64,000 bases of DNA. Origin: UJ101 sp965262705. GTDB taxonomy: Bacteria; Bacteroidota; Bacteroidia; Flavobacteriales; UJ101. The stretch lies in contig OZ253556.1 in assembly GCA_965262705.1 (NCBI GenBank), forward strand, positions 372,001 through 436,000, given 5' to 3'. Within the stretch, counting starts at the first letter, position 1, and each line of letters begins with the position of its first letter. Positions 53,502 through 61,468 of this stretch are shown here, piece after piece. The notes under the pieces were generated by a model. That model did not search any database, had not been told where the DNA came from, and saw only the letters and a program-made list of their open reading frames with translations. The position numbers and the translations under genes are program-made.

Positions 53502-54104
53502 ATGTTAAATCGATTATTAAGGGGTAAACGTTTAATTCTTGCTTCTCAGTCGCCGAGAAGGCAAACACTTTTAAAAGAAATGGGGCTTAACTTTACCATT
53601 CGGGTAAATCCGATTAAGGAATGCTACCCATTACATTTAAAGAGAGGAGAAGTCACGCGTTATCTTTCCCTTTTGAAAGCCTCTTCTTTTAATCATTTGG
53701 AGCGTAATGATATTCTCATTACATCTGATACTATTGTTTGGTTTGATGAAAAACCATTAGAAAAACCCAAGGATAAAGCACAGGCTTGTGAAATGTTACA
53801 AAAGTTATCCGGGAATTCTCACGAAGTAATTACCTCAATCTGTTTAACATCAAAAGAAATGCAAAGAATAGAAACTGAATATACGAAGGTTTTTTTCAAG
53901 AATATTACACGAGAAGAGATTGAATTTTATGTAGAGAATTACTCTCCTTTTGACAAAGCCGGCGCCTATGGTATTCAGGAATGGCTTGGTTATATCGGTG
54001 TTGAAAAAATACAAGGCTCTTACTTTAATGTAATGGGGTTACCTACCCATTTACTATACAATATGCTAAAAGCATTTGTTCATTCAGTAATTCAAGTTAA
54101 CTGA
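53502..54104 (+). CDS. maf: Maf-family nucleotide pyrophosphatase
   Basis: 200 residues from ATG 53502. An upstream in-frame start (53436) is rejected because it lies in repeat DNA and the family begins near LILASQSPRR. LILASQSPRRQTLLKEMG is the Maf signature. DILITSDTIVWFDEKPLEKPKDKAQACEML and YVENYSPFDKAGAYGIQEWLGYIGVEKIQGSYFNVMGLP complete it. Maf proteins hydrolyse non-canonical or pyrimidine nucleoside triphosphates to monophosphates. TATATTTG (53490-53497) lies five bases before the ATG. Confidence 0.93.
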   Translation: MLNRLLRGKRLILASQSPRRQTLLKEMGLNFTIRVNPIKECYPLHLKRGEVTRYLSLLKASSFNHLERNDILITSDTIVWFDEKPLEKPKDKAQACEMLQKLSGNSHEVITSICLTSKEMQRIETEYTKVFFKNITREEIEFYVENYSPFDKAGAYGIQEWLGYIGVEKIQGSYFNVMGLPTHLLYNMLKAFVHSVIQVN

Positions 54105-54179
54105 TAATCAAATGTTTATAATTTTTTGTGCGATATTAATAAAAGTTCGTTGAATATTGTTAATTTTAAAATTATTATC

Positions 54180-54300
54180 CTTGCTAAGTTTAAATAATGA
54201 AACTTTTAGAATGCGCTGACTTTAGCTTTATTGGCTTATAGTTCAATTGCAGAATAGATAAAAAAAGCATAAAAATTAAACCTGATTAATTAAAAAAATA
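54180..54300. repeat. MITE remnant with a GCTGAC motif
   Basis: TGCGCTGACTTTAGC (54213-54227), TTGGCTTATAGTTC, GCAGAATAGATAAAAAAAGC and AAATTAAACC are decayed pieces of the A half of a MITE. Nothing else is recognisable between maf and nhaB. Confidence 0.45.
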
Positions 54301-54318
54301 TAACTCAAAAGATAAAAA

Positions 54319-55809
54319 ATGTTAAAGTACTTCTTAGGTGACAGTCCGCTATGGTTTAAAAAAACCATTCTTGGGTTCTTAATTATAAATTTAGTGCTAT
54401 ACTTTGGATTACCCGTGATAATGAATCAAAATCAAGCAATTATGGCGTTGGGTTGGTTATTTATTGCTGAATTTATCTTCACCTTAGCCATGGCACTCAA
54501 ATGCTATCCTTTACAATCAGGCGGCTTACTGGCTATTGAAGTGCTGGCTATGGGCATGACTACTCCTAAGAATGCTTACCATGAAGTAGATAATAATTTA
54601 GAAGTTATTCTTTTGCTAATGTTTATGGTTGCTGCTATTTATTTTATGAAACCTTTGCTCATGTATATTTTTAGCAAAGTTTTTATCAAAATAAGATCTA
54701 AATTATTATTATCTCTTTTTTTTGTATTTCTTTCTGCCCTTCTTTCTGCTTTTTTAGATGCCTTGACTGTAACCGCCGTTCTAATCAGTATATCCATAGG
54801 ATTTTATGGGGTGTATCATAAAATTCACTCAAGCGATTCTGACTATGATATGGACGGCAGGTTAGACAGAAAAGAATTAAGCGGCGAAACTTTAGAACAA
54901 TTTAGAAGTTTTCTTCGCAGCCTTGTCATGCACGGCGTAGTAGGAACAGCTCTCGGAGGAGTTTGCACCTTGGTAGGCGAGCCCCAAAACCTGTTAATCG
55001 GCGAGCGTATGGGATGGGACTTTATAGATTTTCTCCGTCACATGGATCACGTAACGATTCCTACACTTTTTGCCGGAATGGCTACCACAATTATTTTAGA
55101 GTTGACCGGATGGTTTGGTTTTGGTACTAAACTACCTAAAGTTGCAAGGGAAATTATAGAACAATATATTTTAGAAGAGGATAAAAAAAGAAATAAAAAG
55201 GAAAAGTACAACCTCGTTGTTCAGGGTATATCTGCTATACTTTTGATAATTGGGCTGGCGCTGCATATTGCACCGGTAGGTCTTACAGGATTAGGATTAA
55301 TCATTATACAAACGTGCTTTATGGGAATTATTAAAGAAAATCATCTCGGAAAAGCCTTTGAAGAAGCACTCCCTTTTACCGGACTAATCGTGGTTTTTTT
55401 TGTTATTGTTGCTATGATTAATGATTTACATCTGTTTCAGCCGATTATTAATTGGGTATTAACCCTGCCTCAGGAACATCAACCGGGAGTATTATATATG
55501 GCAAACGGATTACTATCTTGTATTTCAGATAATGTTTTTGTTGCCACAGTTTATATTAATCAAGTAAAAGATGCTGCTGATTCAGGAGTAATTACTCAAG
55601 CGCATCTACAAGATTTAGCCGTTGCCATTAATACTGGAACTAATTTACCTTCCGTAGCTACGCCTAACGGGCAGGCTGCATTTTTATTTTTATTAACCTC
55701 CTCTCTGGCACCGCTTATTAACTTATCTTATGCGAAAATGGTTAAAATGGCAATTCCTTATACTATTGTACTAACTATTATGGGTTTAATTGGCATTCTT
55801 TATTTCTAA
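54319..55809 (+). CDS. nhaB: Na+/H+ antiporter NhaB
   Basis: 496 residues with about 12 hydrophobic segments. It shows extended agreement with the proteobacterial NhaB I know: FIFTLAMALKCYPLQSGGLLAIE, LLLMFMVAAIYFMKPLL, FLSALLSAFLDALTVTAV, GTALGGVCTLVGEPQNLLIG, GLLSCISDNVFVATVYIN and VAINTGTNLPSVATPNGQAAFLFLLTS. It exports Na+ in exchange for H+, giving salt and pH tolerance. The gene is monocistronic; a Flavo-1-like element lies downstream on the other strand. Confidence 0.95.
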   Translation: MLKYFLGDSPLWFKKTILGFLIINLVLYFGLPVIMNQNQAIMALGWLFIAEFIFTLAMALKCYPLQSGGLLAIEVLAMGMTTPKNAYHEVDNNLEVILLLMFMVAAIYFMKPLLMYIFSKVFIKIRSKLLLSLFFVFLSALLSAFLDALTVTAVLISISIGFYGVYHKIHSSDSDYDMDGRLDRKELSGETLEQFRSFLRSLVMHGVVGTALGGVCTLVGEPQNLLIGERMGWDFIDFLRHMDHVTIPTLFAGMATTIILELTGWFGFGTKLPKVAREIIEQYILEEDKKRNKKEKYNLVVQGISAILLIIGLALHIAPVGLTGLGLIIIQTCFMGIIKENHLGKAFEEALPFTGLIVVFFVIVAMINDLHLFQPIINWVLTLPQEHQPGVLYMANGLLSCISDNVFVATVYINQVKDAADSGVITQAHLQDLAVAINTGTNLPSVATPNGQAAFLFLLTSSLAPLINLSYAKMVKMAIPYTIVLTIMGLIGILYF

Positions 55810-55881
55810 GAATTGAAACGGTTAGAAAAAATCTTTAGCCCATTTCAAGTCCATACTAGCTTAAGGTATCGTTCTTTTTTA

Positions 55882-55988
55882 GGGCGTTCCCGCCTGATGG
55901 CGGTCGGGCTATCCGCTTCATCTTTTTCTTGGGGCGAGAGGATGCCCCAAGAAAAAGGATACCGCTCCTATCCCTAACGCTCGCCCCG
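55882..55988 (-). ncRNA. Flavo-1-like structured RNA element (copy 4)
   Basis: On the minus strand: GGGGCGAGCGTTAGGGATAG, GAGCGGTATCC, a long perfect hairpin CTTTTTCTTGGGGC...GCCCCAAGAAAAAG, GATAGCCCGACCGCC, GGCGG and GAACGCCC. It is almost identical to copy 3 apart from the loop. Confidence 0.62.
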
Positions 55989-56053
55989 CAAAGCCCCTAA
56001 TCCAACCAAAAATAGATAACCATTCCTTTAAAAAGCATAGAAACAAGGCTCGT

Positions 56054-56285
56054 GAGACCGTTGTAAAAAGCACTTTAGCAAAAAAATGCTTGTATTGAGT
56101 TTGTCGAAATGCAACGCCCGATAAAAATTAACTGCAAGTCAGTGAAGCGAAACAACGGAGCAACCTTTTGGGTGTGGAGGAGTTTAATTTTTTTGAGATG
56201 GTGACTGAGCCTGTCGAAGTAAGAAAGCAGTTTGAAGTTAGATGCTTTCTTTTTCATACTTTTTTATGTGTTCTGCAACGGTCTC
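56054..56285 (-). mobile_element. MITE-like element enlarged by three micro-insertions
   Basis: GAGACCGTTGTA ... TGCAACGGTCTC, B-to-A. Flanks CTCGT and CTCAT match at four of five. Insertions: TTGTATTGAGTTTGTCGAAA (about 56090-56110), AACTGCAAGTCAGTGAAGC (about 56129-56148), and TGGTGACTGAGCCTGTCGAA (about 56198-56217). It is a compact example of all nested repeat types in one element. Confidence 0.85.
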
Positions 56286-56319
56286 CTCATTTACTTCCGC
56301 TGAACGTAGCTTAGACAAA

Positions 56320-56457
56320 TCTCCCTTATGGGTTAGCGACAATCTAACCTATGCGTTAGAGATAATCTTATGTATGGGTAAGAGGTGTTCTTATACAGTT
56401 GTAAGAATTGTTCTTATGTATGGGTAAGAGACTTCTTTTGCTTAGGCTGAACTGCCT
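56320..56457. repeat. Degenerate 46-bp tandem repeat (three units)
   Basis: TCTCCCTTATGGGTTAG (56320), TCTTATGTATGGGTAAGAG (56366) and the same 19 bases again at 56412 are spaced exactly 46 bases apart. The first two units have hairpins in the same phase (CTAACCTATGCGTTAG; TTCTTATACAGTTGTAAGAA). Period and design match the minisatellite at 17826, though the sequence has diverged. The region lies between two MITE copies and has no gene. Confidence 0.65.
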
Positions 56458-56541
56458 TTGCAAAAACACTCTCTTTATCAACGGCAAGTCAACATAAGCG
56501 AGAGGTCTCGGAGAGTTATAAACTCCCCATTTTAATGATAT

Positions 56542-56630
56542 GAGCCCGTTGCAGAACACATAAAAAAGTATGAAAAAGTATCTCAATTTCGCTGACTTTC
56601 ATTTATTAGAGCGCTTCTTGCAAAGGTCTC
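56542..56630 (+). mobile_element. Truncated MITE-like element
   Basis: GAGCCCGTTGCAGAACAC at the left and CTTGCAAAGGTCTC at the right, only 89 bp. The centre is replaced by TTTCGCTGACTTTCATT, a relative of the GCTGACTTGCAGTT motif. It is similar in design to 18119-18208. Confidence 0.7.
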
Positions 56631-56651
56631 AATCTGTTTAAACGATGTCTT

Positions 56652-57167
56652 TCACAAGTCAAGTAATCCGTCAGGTGTTTTTGTTCGGATAATTTTTTTA
56701 GACTTATCGATGCCTATTATAAAGTAATCATTAATGGGAATCAGGATGTTTCTTTTATTCTTTTTTATTTCTAAAAAAGCCTGTGTATCGTAGTCCTGTA
56801 CCTGCTTAACATAACCTACTTCGCCATATTTTAAATCTATAACTTTAAAGCCCGTTATCTCATGGTAATAAAACTGATTGTCAGATAACGTTGGAAGTTG
56901 TCCGAGTGGTAAAAAAACTTCTGACCCAATTAATTTATCTACTTGCTCAAATGAAAAATCTTCAAAAAGCACCCGAAGATTATTATTGTGCTGTACGATA
57001 CAATGTTTTAAGAAAAAAGGAGTTAATATTCCGTCTAACTCAATAAATGCTGATTTCAGATTGCTGTATAACTCAGGTTCGTCTGTATCTAGTTTGATAA
57101 TAACCTCTCCTTTATAGCTATATTTTTTAATTATTTTCCCCAGAAAAAAACAATCTTTCTTTTGCAT
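56652..57167 (-). CDS. rimM: 16S rRNA processing protein RimM
   Basis: 171 residues. The N-terminal beta-barrel has FFLGKIIKKYSYKGEVIIKLDTDEPELY (the family's G-x-I-x-K-x-Y-G/S-x-K-G pattern). The PRC-barrel domain has FYYHEITGFKVIDLKYGEVGYVKQVQDYDTQAFLEI and ILIPINDYFIIGIDKSKKII. It assists maturation of the 30S head by binding S19. It lies directly downstream of rpsP, with a 47-base gap, the standard bacterial order. Confidence 0.93.
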   Translation of the reverse strand: MQKKDCFFLGKIIKKYSYKGEVIIKLDTDEPELYSNLKSAFIELDGILTPFFLKHCIVQHNNNLRVLFEDFSFEQVDKLIGSEVFLPLGQLPTLSDNQFYYHEITGFKVIDLKYGEVGYVKQVQDYDTQAFLEIKKNKRNILIPINDYFIIGIDKSKKIIRTKTPDGLLDL

Positions 57168-57214
57168 CGCATATTATTTCATTCAGGGAAAATAATGTTT
57201 TGAGACCTTTAGCA

Positions 57215-57757
57215 TTATTTAGTTTTTGAAACTTTTTCTGTAGTTGTACTTTCTGAAGTTTTTGCCTGCTCACTTGCTTCACCTGATTGTTCTTGAGTTT
57301 CTCTCTCAATTTTAGCCGCGGCCGCTATGCGCGCCTCTTTTATTTTTGATTCTTCAGATAGCCGGGCAGTTTTTTCATCTGTTTTTGCTTTATCTATTTG
57401 ATTTCTCTTTTGCTGAATTTTCCCTTCTTTTTCTGTTAACCATTCTTGAAAACGCTTTTCAGCTTCGTCCTTATCAAACGCCCCTTTCTTTACTCCTCCC
57501 AACAAATGTTTTTTAAACAAAACTCCTTTATATGATAAAATAGATCGTGCCGTGTCTGAAGGTTGAGCACCATTTTTTAACCATTTTAATGACCCATCTA
57601 CATCTAAGGTAATCGTAGCAGGGTTGGTATTAGGATCATAAGTTCCTAGTTTTTCAATAAAACGCCCGTCACGTTTTGATCTTGAATCAGCTACTACAAT
57701 GTGATAAAAAGGTTTTCCTTTTTTCCCGTGTCTTTGCAATCTAATTCTTACTGCCAT
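57215..57757 (-). CDS. rpsP: 30S ribosomal protein S16 with long C-terminal extension
   Basis: 180 residues. The first 80 are S16 (MAVRIRLQRHGKKGKPFYHIVVADSRSKRDGRFIEKLGTYDP, WLKNGAQPSDTARSILS). The remaining 100 are a charged, helical Lys/Glu/Ala-rich extension (EAEKRFQEWLTEKEGKIQQKRNQ, IKEARIAAAAKIE) ending in a Ser/Thr-rich tail. Bacteroidota S16 proteins often carry such a tail. It is the first gene of an rpsP-rimM operon. Confidence 0.95.
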   Translation of the reverse strand: MAVRIRLQRHGKKGKPFYHIVVADSRSKRDGRFIEKLGTYDPNTNPATITLDVDGSLKWLKNGAQPSDTARSILSYKGVLFKKHLLGGVKKGAFDKDEAEKRFQEWLTEKEGKIQQKRNQIDKAKTDEKTARLSEESKIKEARIAAAAKIERETQEQSGEASEQAKTSESTTTEKVSKTK

Positions 57758-57928
57758 ATTTCTATATTTTTTTTAGGATCTCGTCCTTGTTTAATTTTTC
57801 GGCGCAAATATAGTTATTTATTTGATGATGATATAGTGAGCCATTTAACTAATGCTGACTTGCAGTTGATAAAGTGCCTTGTGCAAAAGTCTCATCATGT
57901 AGAACCATGCAAATTATTCTGTTTACTT

Positions 57929-59143
57929 TTATGACAGTCTCTTTATACATTCGTAAGTTTCATGGGCAATTTGCCCTTCTTCATTAGTAGGGATAACCAG
58001 AATTTTCAATCGGCTGTCATCCGCTTGAATTTCTACAGGTTCTTTTTTTGGGTGATTAAGACGCTTGTTAGCTGTTTTATCTATTTTTATTCCAAAAAAA
58101 TCTAACTTTTCGCAAATCATATCACGAATTAAGGAATCGTTTTCTCCAATTCCTCCGGTAAAAATCAATGCCTCAGCTCCATTTAAAGCCGCAAGATAAG
58201 CGCCTATATACTTTTTAATTCGATAAGCGTACATCGTATTACCTAAAATTGCGTTTGAGTCTTTATTTTTGTATTTTTCTCCAATATCACGCATATCACT
58301 ACTTCCGGTAATGGCTAACATCCCACTTTCTTTAGTCAATATATTGTTCACTTCGGTTAAAGACAATCCTGCTTCTTCCATTAAATAGAAAATAATGGAG
58401 GGATCAATATCTCCGGACCTCGTACCCATTATCAATCCGGCAAGAGGAGTAAATCCCATACTGGTATCTTTAACTTTATTTTTTTCTATAGCCGCCATAC
58501 TTGCTCCGTTGCCAAGATGCAGGGTTATAGCTTTTAATGATTTGTTTTTAAGGTAATGCGTCGCCTTTTGATAAACAAATTTATGGCTTGTACCATGAAA
58601 TCCATAACGACGAATATTATAGTTTTTATAAAAAGAAGTTGGAATAGCGTAACGATAGGCTTTCTCTGGCATGCTTTGATGATAAGAAGTATCAAAAACA
58701 GCCACTTGCCTAGCATGCGGGAATATCGTTTGGGCTACTTCTATTCCGCCCAGGTTTGCCGGATTGTGTAAAGGCGCTAAGGGAATTAATTTTCTTATTA
58801 ATTGCTTTACTTTATCTGTAATCAATACCGTTGCCGAAAAACTTTCTCCACCATGTACTACCCGATGCCCTACCGCACTTATTTCATAAGGAGTTGAGAT
58901 AACACCATTTTTACTGTCTAATAGTAATTCAGCTACTAATTCTAATGCCGCTTTATGATCCGGTATATCCCGTTCTATTAGTAAACTATGGGTTTTATCC
59001 CCTATCGTAAAATTGTGCTTAATTTTACTTCCTTCAATTCCAATTCTCTCAACTAAACCAATAGCAACTGCCTGTTTCTCATCTATGCTTATTAATTGAT
59101 ATTTTACCGAAGAACTTCCAGAGTTTAGTACTAATATCTTCAT
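57929..59143 (-). CDS. ackA: Acetate kinase
   Basis: Interconverts acetate and acetyl phosphate with ATP. 404 residues. LVLNSGSSSVKYQLI (phosphate-1), GHRVVHGGESFS, VFDTSYHQSMPE, RRYGFHGTSHKFVYQKA, LHLGNGASMAAI and GTRSGDIDPSI with FTGGIGENDSLIRD are all present, so the enzyme looks functional. The usual partner pta is not adjacent. Together with acs it handles acetate overflow and re-use. Confidence 0.96.
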   Translation of the reverse strand: MKILVLNSGSSSVKYQLISIDEKQAVAIGLVERIGIEGSKIKHNFTIGDKTHSLLIERDIPDHKAALELVAELLLDSKNGVISTPYEISAVGHRVVHGGESFSATVLITDKVKQLIRKLIPLAPLHNPANLGGIEVAQTIFPHARQVAVFDTSYHQSMPEKAYRYAIPTSFYKNYNIRRYGFHGTSHKFVYQKATHYLKNKSLKAITLHLGNGASMAAIEKNKVKDTSMGFTPLAGLIMGTRSGDIDPSIIFYLMEEAGLSLTEVNNILTKESGMLAITGSSDMRDIGEKYKNKDSNAILGNTMYAYRIKKYIGAYLAALNGAEALIFTGGIGENDSLIRDMICEKLDFFGIKIDKTANKRLNHPKKEPVEIQADDSRLKILVIPTNEEGQIAHETYECIKRLS

Positions 59144-59222
59144 TTAGAAATGATTATTTAGATGAAAAATACTGCCTTACAACAAAAAAACAAAGCAGGA
59201 AAAATATTAATCATAACAATTA

Positions 59223-59765
59223 TTACTTTTCTACCCCCGGAGGATAATGACTGATTATGGCATCGATAGCTTCTTTAATCAATCCCGCTTTATTTTCTAA
59301 GTTATCCACTCTGAAACCGGAGCCTTTTCCCTGCCATACCAATATGTTTTTTTGGCTGTCTATAAAATCAATAATGATTGTCCCTACAGTATATCGGGTG
59401 ATACTTTGATTAGAATTCCAAAAAGGATCATAAAAACCATACCAGCCCCAGCCCCACCAAAAATTATTGTAATAATTTACATCTACCTGCTCTTTATTAC
59501 TTGCTAATACATTAACAGAAAGATCTCCTTTGCTCTCTACAAAACGTATCCCTTTTGCCTCTAAAGCTGCAGTGATATATTTAATGACACGCCGCTTATC
59601 TAAATCGTTTAATTGTAACTTTTCAATCCCTTTTTTATGAAAAGAAAACGTTTTATATTTTGCGAAATCTGCCTCCTGATCATAATCACTATAAACTTGT
59701 AGCGGATTACAAGACATCGTTAAAAAAACCGTGAATAAGGATAAAATATATATTTTCGTTTTCAT
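59223..59765 (-). CDS. DUF4136 lipoprotein
   Basis: 180 residues from ATG 59765 (MKTKIYILSLFTVFLTMSC, lipobox LTMSC). Upstream starts at 59783 and 59807 add residues before the signal peptide and are rejected. The DUF4136 core is visible: DYDQEADFAKYKTFSF, DKRRVIKYITAALEAKG, DLSVNVLASNKE, a Trp/Tyr-rich NNFWWGWGWYGFYDPFW, YTVGTIIIDFIDSQKNILVWQGKGSGF and IKEAIDAIISHYPP. It is an outer-membrane-associated lipoprotein of unknown role. Confidence 0.87.
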   Translation of the reverse strand: MKTKIYILSLFTVFLTMSCNPLQVYSDYDQEADFAKYKTFSFHKKGIEKLQLNDLDKRRVIKYITAALEAKGIRFVESKGDLSVNVLASNKEQVDVNYYNNFWWGWGWYGFYDPFWNSNQSITRYTVGTIIIDFIDSQKNILVWQGKGSGFRVDNLENKAGLIKEAIDAIISHYPPGVEK

Positions 59766-59835
59766 CTGATAAATATTTTTCATTTTAAATATAGCTTTTG
59801 TTATCACTCTTAATCTTAATTTTCACATATATCCT

Positions 59836-59975
59836 GAGACCTTTGTATAAAACATCATAAACATTAAAGCCTCTCACTTCAAACTGCTTCCTTACTTCGG
59901 CAGGCGGTTATCAAGCCTGTCAAGATGCAACAACCATATCAAAAAATTAAATTTCACACACAAAGATAAACAAAA
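59836..59975 (+). mobile_element. Degenerate MITE-like element (A half)
   Basis: GAGACCTTTGTATAAAACATC, CACTTCAAACTGCTTCCTTA, a TTCGGCAGGCGGTTATCAAG insertion, ATATCAAAAAATTAAATTTC. The B half is absent. It is the same form as the remnant at 52040. Confidence 0.6.
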
Positions 59976-60039
59976 ATTATTTTTATTTAATCCCTTATTA
60001 TAATTACTTTAAAAACGAGAATAATTTCCTTTTATATTT

Positions 60040-60074
60040 GAGACCGTTACAAAAAGTACTTTAGTAACGGTCTC
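60040..60074. repeat. 35-bp mini-hairpin made only of MITE termini
   Basis: GAGACCGTTAC, a 13-base loop AAAAAGTACTTTA, then GTAACGGTCTC: the two ends of a MITE with the centre deleted, giving a perfect 11-bp stem. Followed by ATTTTA, it could also end transcription of the gene at 60102-60866 (minus strand), or from the opposite side. Confidence 0.8.
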
Positions 60075-60101
60075 ATTTTATGGATAGAACCGCCCTCCCT
60101 T

Positions 60102-60866
60102 TTATTTTTCGGTTATAAATCGTATAACTTCGGTGTAAAAGTCATTTGGATTTTCAGCATGCAACCAATGTCCTGCTTTAGTAATCGTTGTAATTTTTGC
60201 ATGAGGAAAGAAGGAATGAATGTGCGGCAGGTCTTCTAATTGTATATAAAATGACTTTTCTCCTTTTAGAAATAGAACCGGGCGATGAAATTGCCCAGAT
60301 AAATCAAAACCCATCAATTGATTATAATACTTGGCGAGTACGGGTACATTCATCCTAAAAGCCAGCTGTTTATCAACTTTCCAATACACATTTTTTAGAA
60401 TAAACTGCCTTATAGAAAGCTTGTCTATGTAGCGTCCCAACACTTGATTAACTTCTTTGCGGGTACTTATCTCTGAAAAATCTACAGAGAGCAGCGCCTT
60501 AATAATATGCTGATGATGTGGTAGATATACTTTAGGCGCTATATCGGCTACGAGTAATTTCTCAATAATTTTTGGGTGTTCTGCTGCCAATTTCATGGCT
60601 ACCTTTCCACCCATTGAATGCCCCAACAGTATAATATTTTTTAATTGATAATGAGCAATATAATAGCATAGATCATTTACCATTAGTGTATAATTCATTT
60701 CATCGGTATGAAAGCTACGCCCGTGATTGCGCAGATCCATAAGATGCACTTGAAAAAGCCCAGAAAATTTTTTACCCAAGGTTATCCAATTATCCGAAGA
60801 GCCGAATAAGCCGTGAAGAATGATAAGAGGCTGTCCTTGCCCTATTACTTTAGCGTGTAGCAACAT
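60102..60866 (-). CDS. Alpha/beta-hydrolase, YbfF-like esterase
   Basis: 254 residues. LIILHGLFGSSDNW (oxyanion HG motif), LMDLRNHGRSFH, LLGHSMGGKVAMKLA (nucleophile Ser) and AGHWLHAENP (catalytic His) give a full catalytic set. The acid is probably the Asp in the DIAPKVYLPH segment or in GDLSG-like loops. Family knowledge: YbfF is a thioesterase/esterase on acyl-CoA and short esters. The gene is monocistronic, with repeat DNA on both sides. Confidence 0.9.
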   Translation of the reverse strand: MLLHAKVIGQGQPLIILHGLFGSSDNWITLGKKFSGLFQVHLMDLRNHGRSFHTDEMNYTLMVNDLCYYIAHYQLKNIILLGHSMGGKVAMKLAAEHPKIIEKLLVADIAPKVYLPHHQHIIKALLSVDFSEISTRKEVNQVLGRYIDKLSIRQFILKNVYWKVDKQLAFRMNVPVLAKYYNQLMGFDLSGQFHRPVLFLKGEKSFYIQLEDLPHIHSFFPHAKITTITKAGHWLHAENPNDFYTEVIRFITEK

Positions 60867-60918
60867 TTATTTTTTTATTACAAAGGTAATATTTGCATGA
60901 TTTCTAAAGAAGTATTCC

Positions 60919-61052
60919 GAGACCTCTTAGCTAGAGTTGACTTGCAGTTAATTTTATTGAGCGTTGCATTTCGACAGGTGGTTACTGAGTTTGTCGAAGT
61001 ACTCAGCAACCACTTGCCGAAGTGCTCAGTACAATCTTTTTGCAACGGTCTC
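60919..61052 (+). mobile_element. MITE-like element with A half replaced by TTCGAC repeats
   Basis: Left GAGACCTCTTAGCTAGAG with a GTTGACTTGCAGTT motif (60937-60950). The B half is TTTTATTGAGCGTTGCATTT, two TTCGAC-type palindromes (60974-61033), and the perfect right end TTTTTGCAACGGTCTC. The remaining bases up to 61209 hold only AT-rich spacer. Confidence 0.7.
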
Positions 61053-61214
61053 AATACGTGTTTTCACTCTTTTTTGACACAAAATAATTTTTTTTCGATT
61101 TTAAGCCCCTCTCAATTCCTTTCATAGAAAGAGTTTAACAAACTTTAACAGTTGGTTAATAATTTCTTTAACATTTATGTAATAATTTTGTTAAAGTAAA
61201 TTTTATTATTATAT

Positions 61215-61392
61215 GAGACCGTTGCAGAATGTATGAAAAAGAAAGCATCTAACTTCAAACTGCTTCCTTCTCAAAAAAATTAAAATCCTCACAACCAAAA
61301 GGGTGCTCCGGTATTTAATTTTCCTCGGGCGTTGCATTTCGGTAAACTCAATACAAGCATTTTTTTGTTAGAGTGCTTTTTGCAACGGTCTG
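61215..61392 (+). mobile_element. MITE-like element with perfect 5-bp target duplication TATAT
   Basis: GAGACCGTTGCAGAATGT ... TTTTTGCAACGGTCTG, with the final C changed to G. TATAT lies at 61210-61214 and 61393-61397. A TTTCGGTAAACTCAATACAA-type micro-insertion is near 61336-61360. Confidence 0.88.
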
Positions 61393-61468
61393 TATATTTT
61401 ATCAAACAATTAAAAACAAACAAAAATGGAAAAATTAACGAAAGTCAATCAATTATAAAAATAGAAAA

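Noticed and set aside
54319..55809. NhaD-type antiporter
   Set aside because: The sequence agrees at length with NhaB (ALKCYPLQSGGLLAIE, VGEPQNLLIG, NTGTNLPSVATPNGQAAF), not with NhaD.
60897..61127. 76-residue frame at 60.9-61.1 kb
   Set aside because: It runs across a rearranged MITE and TTCGAC palindromes and has no independent support.
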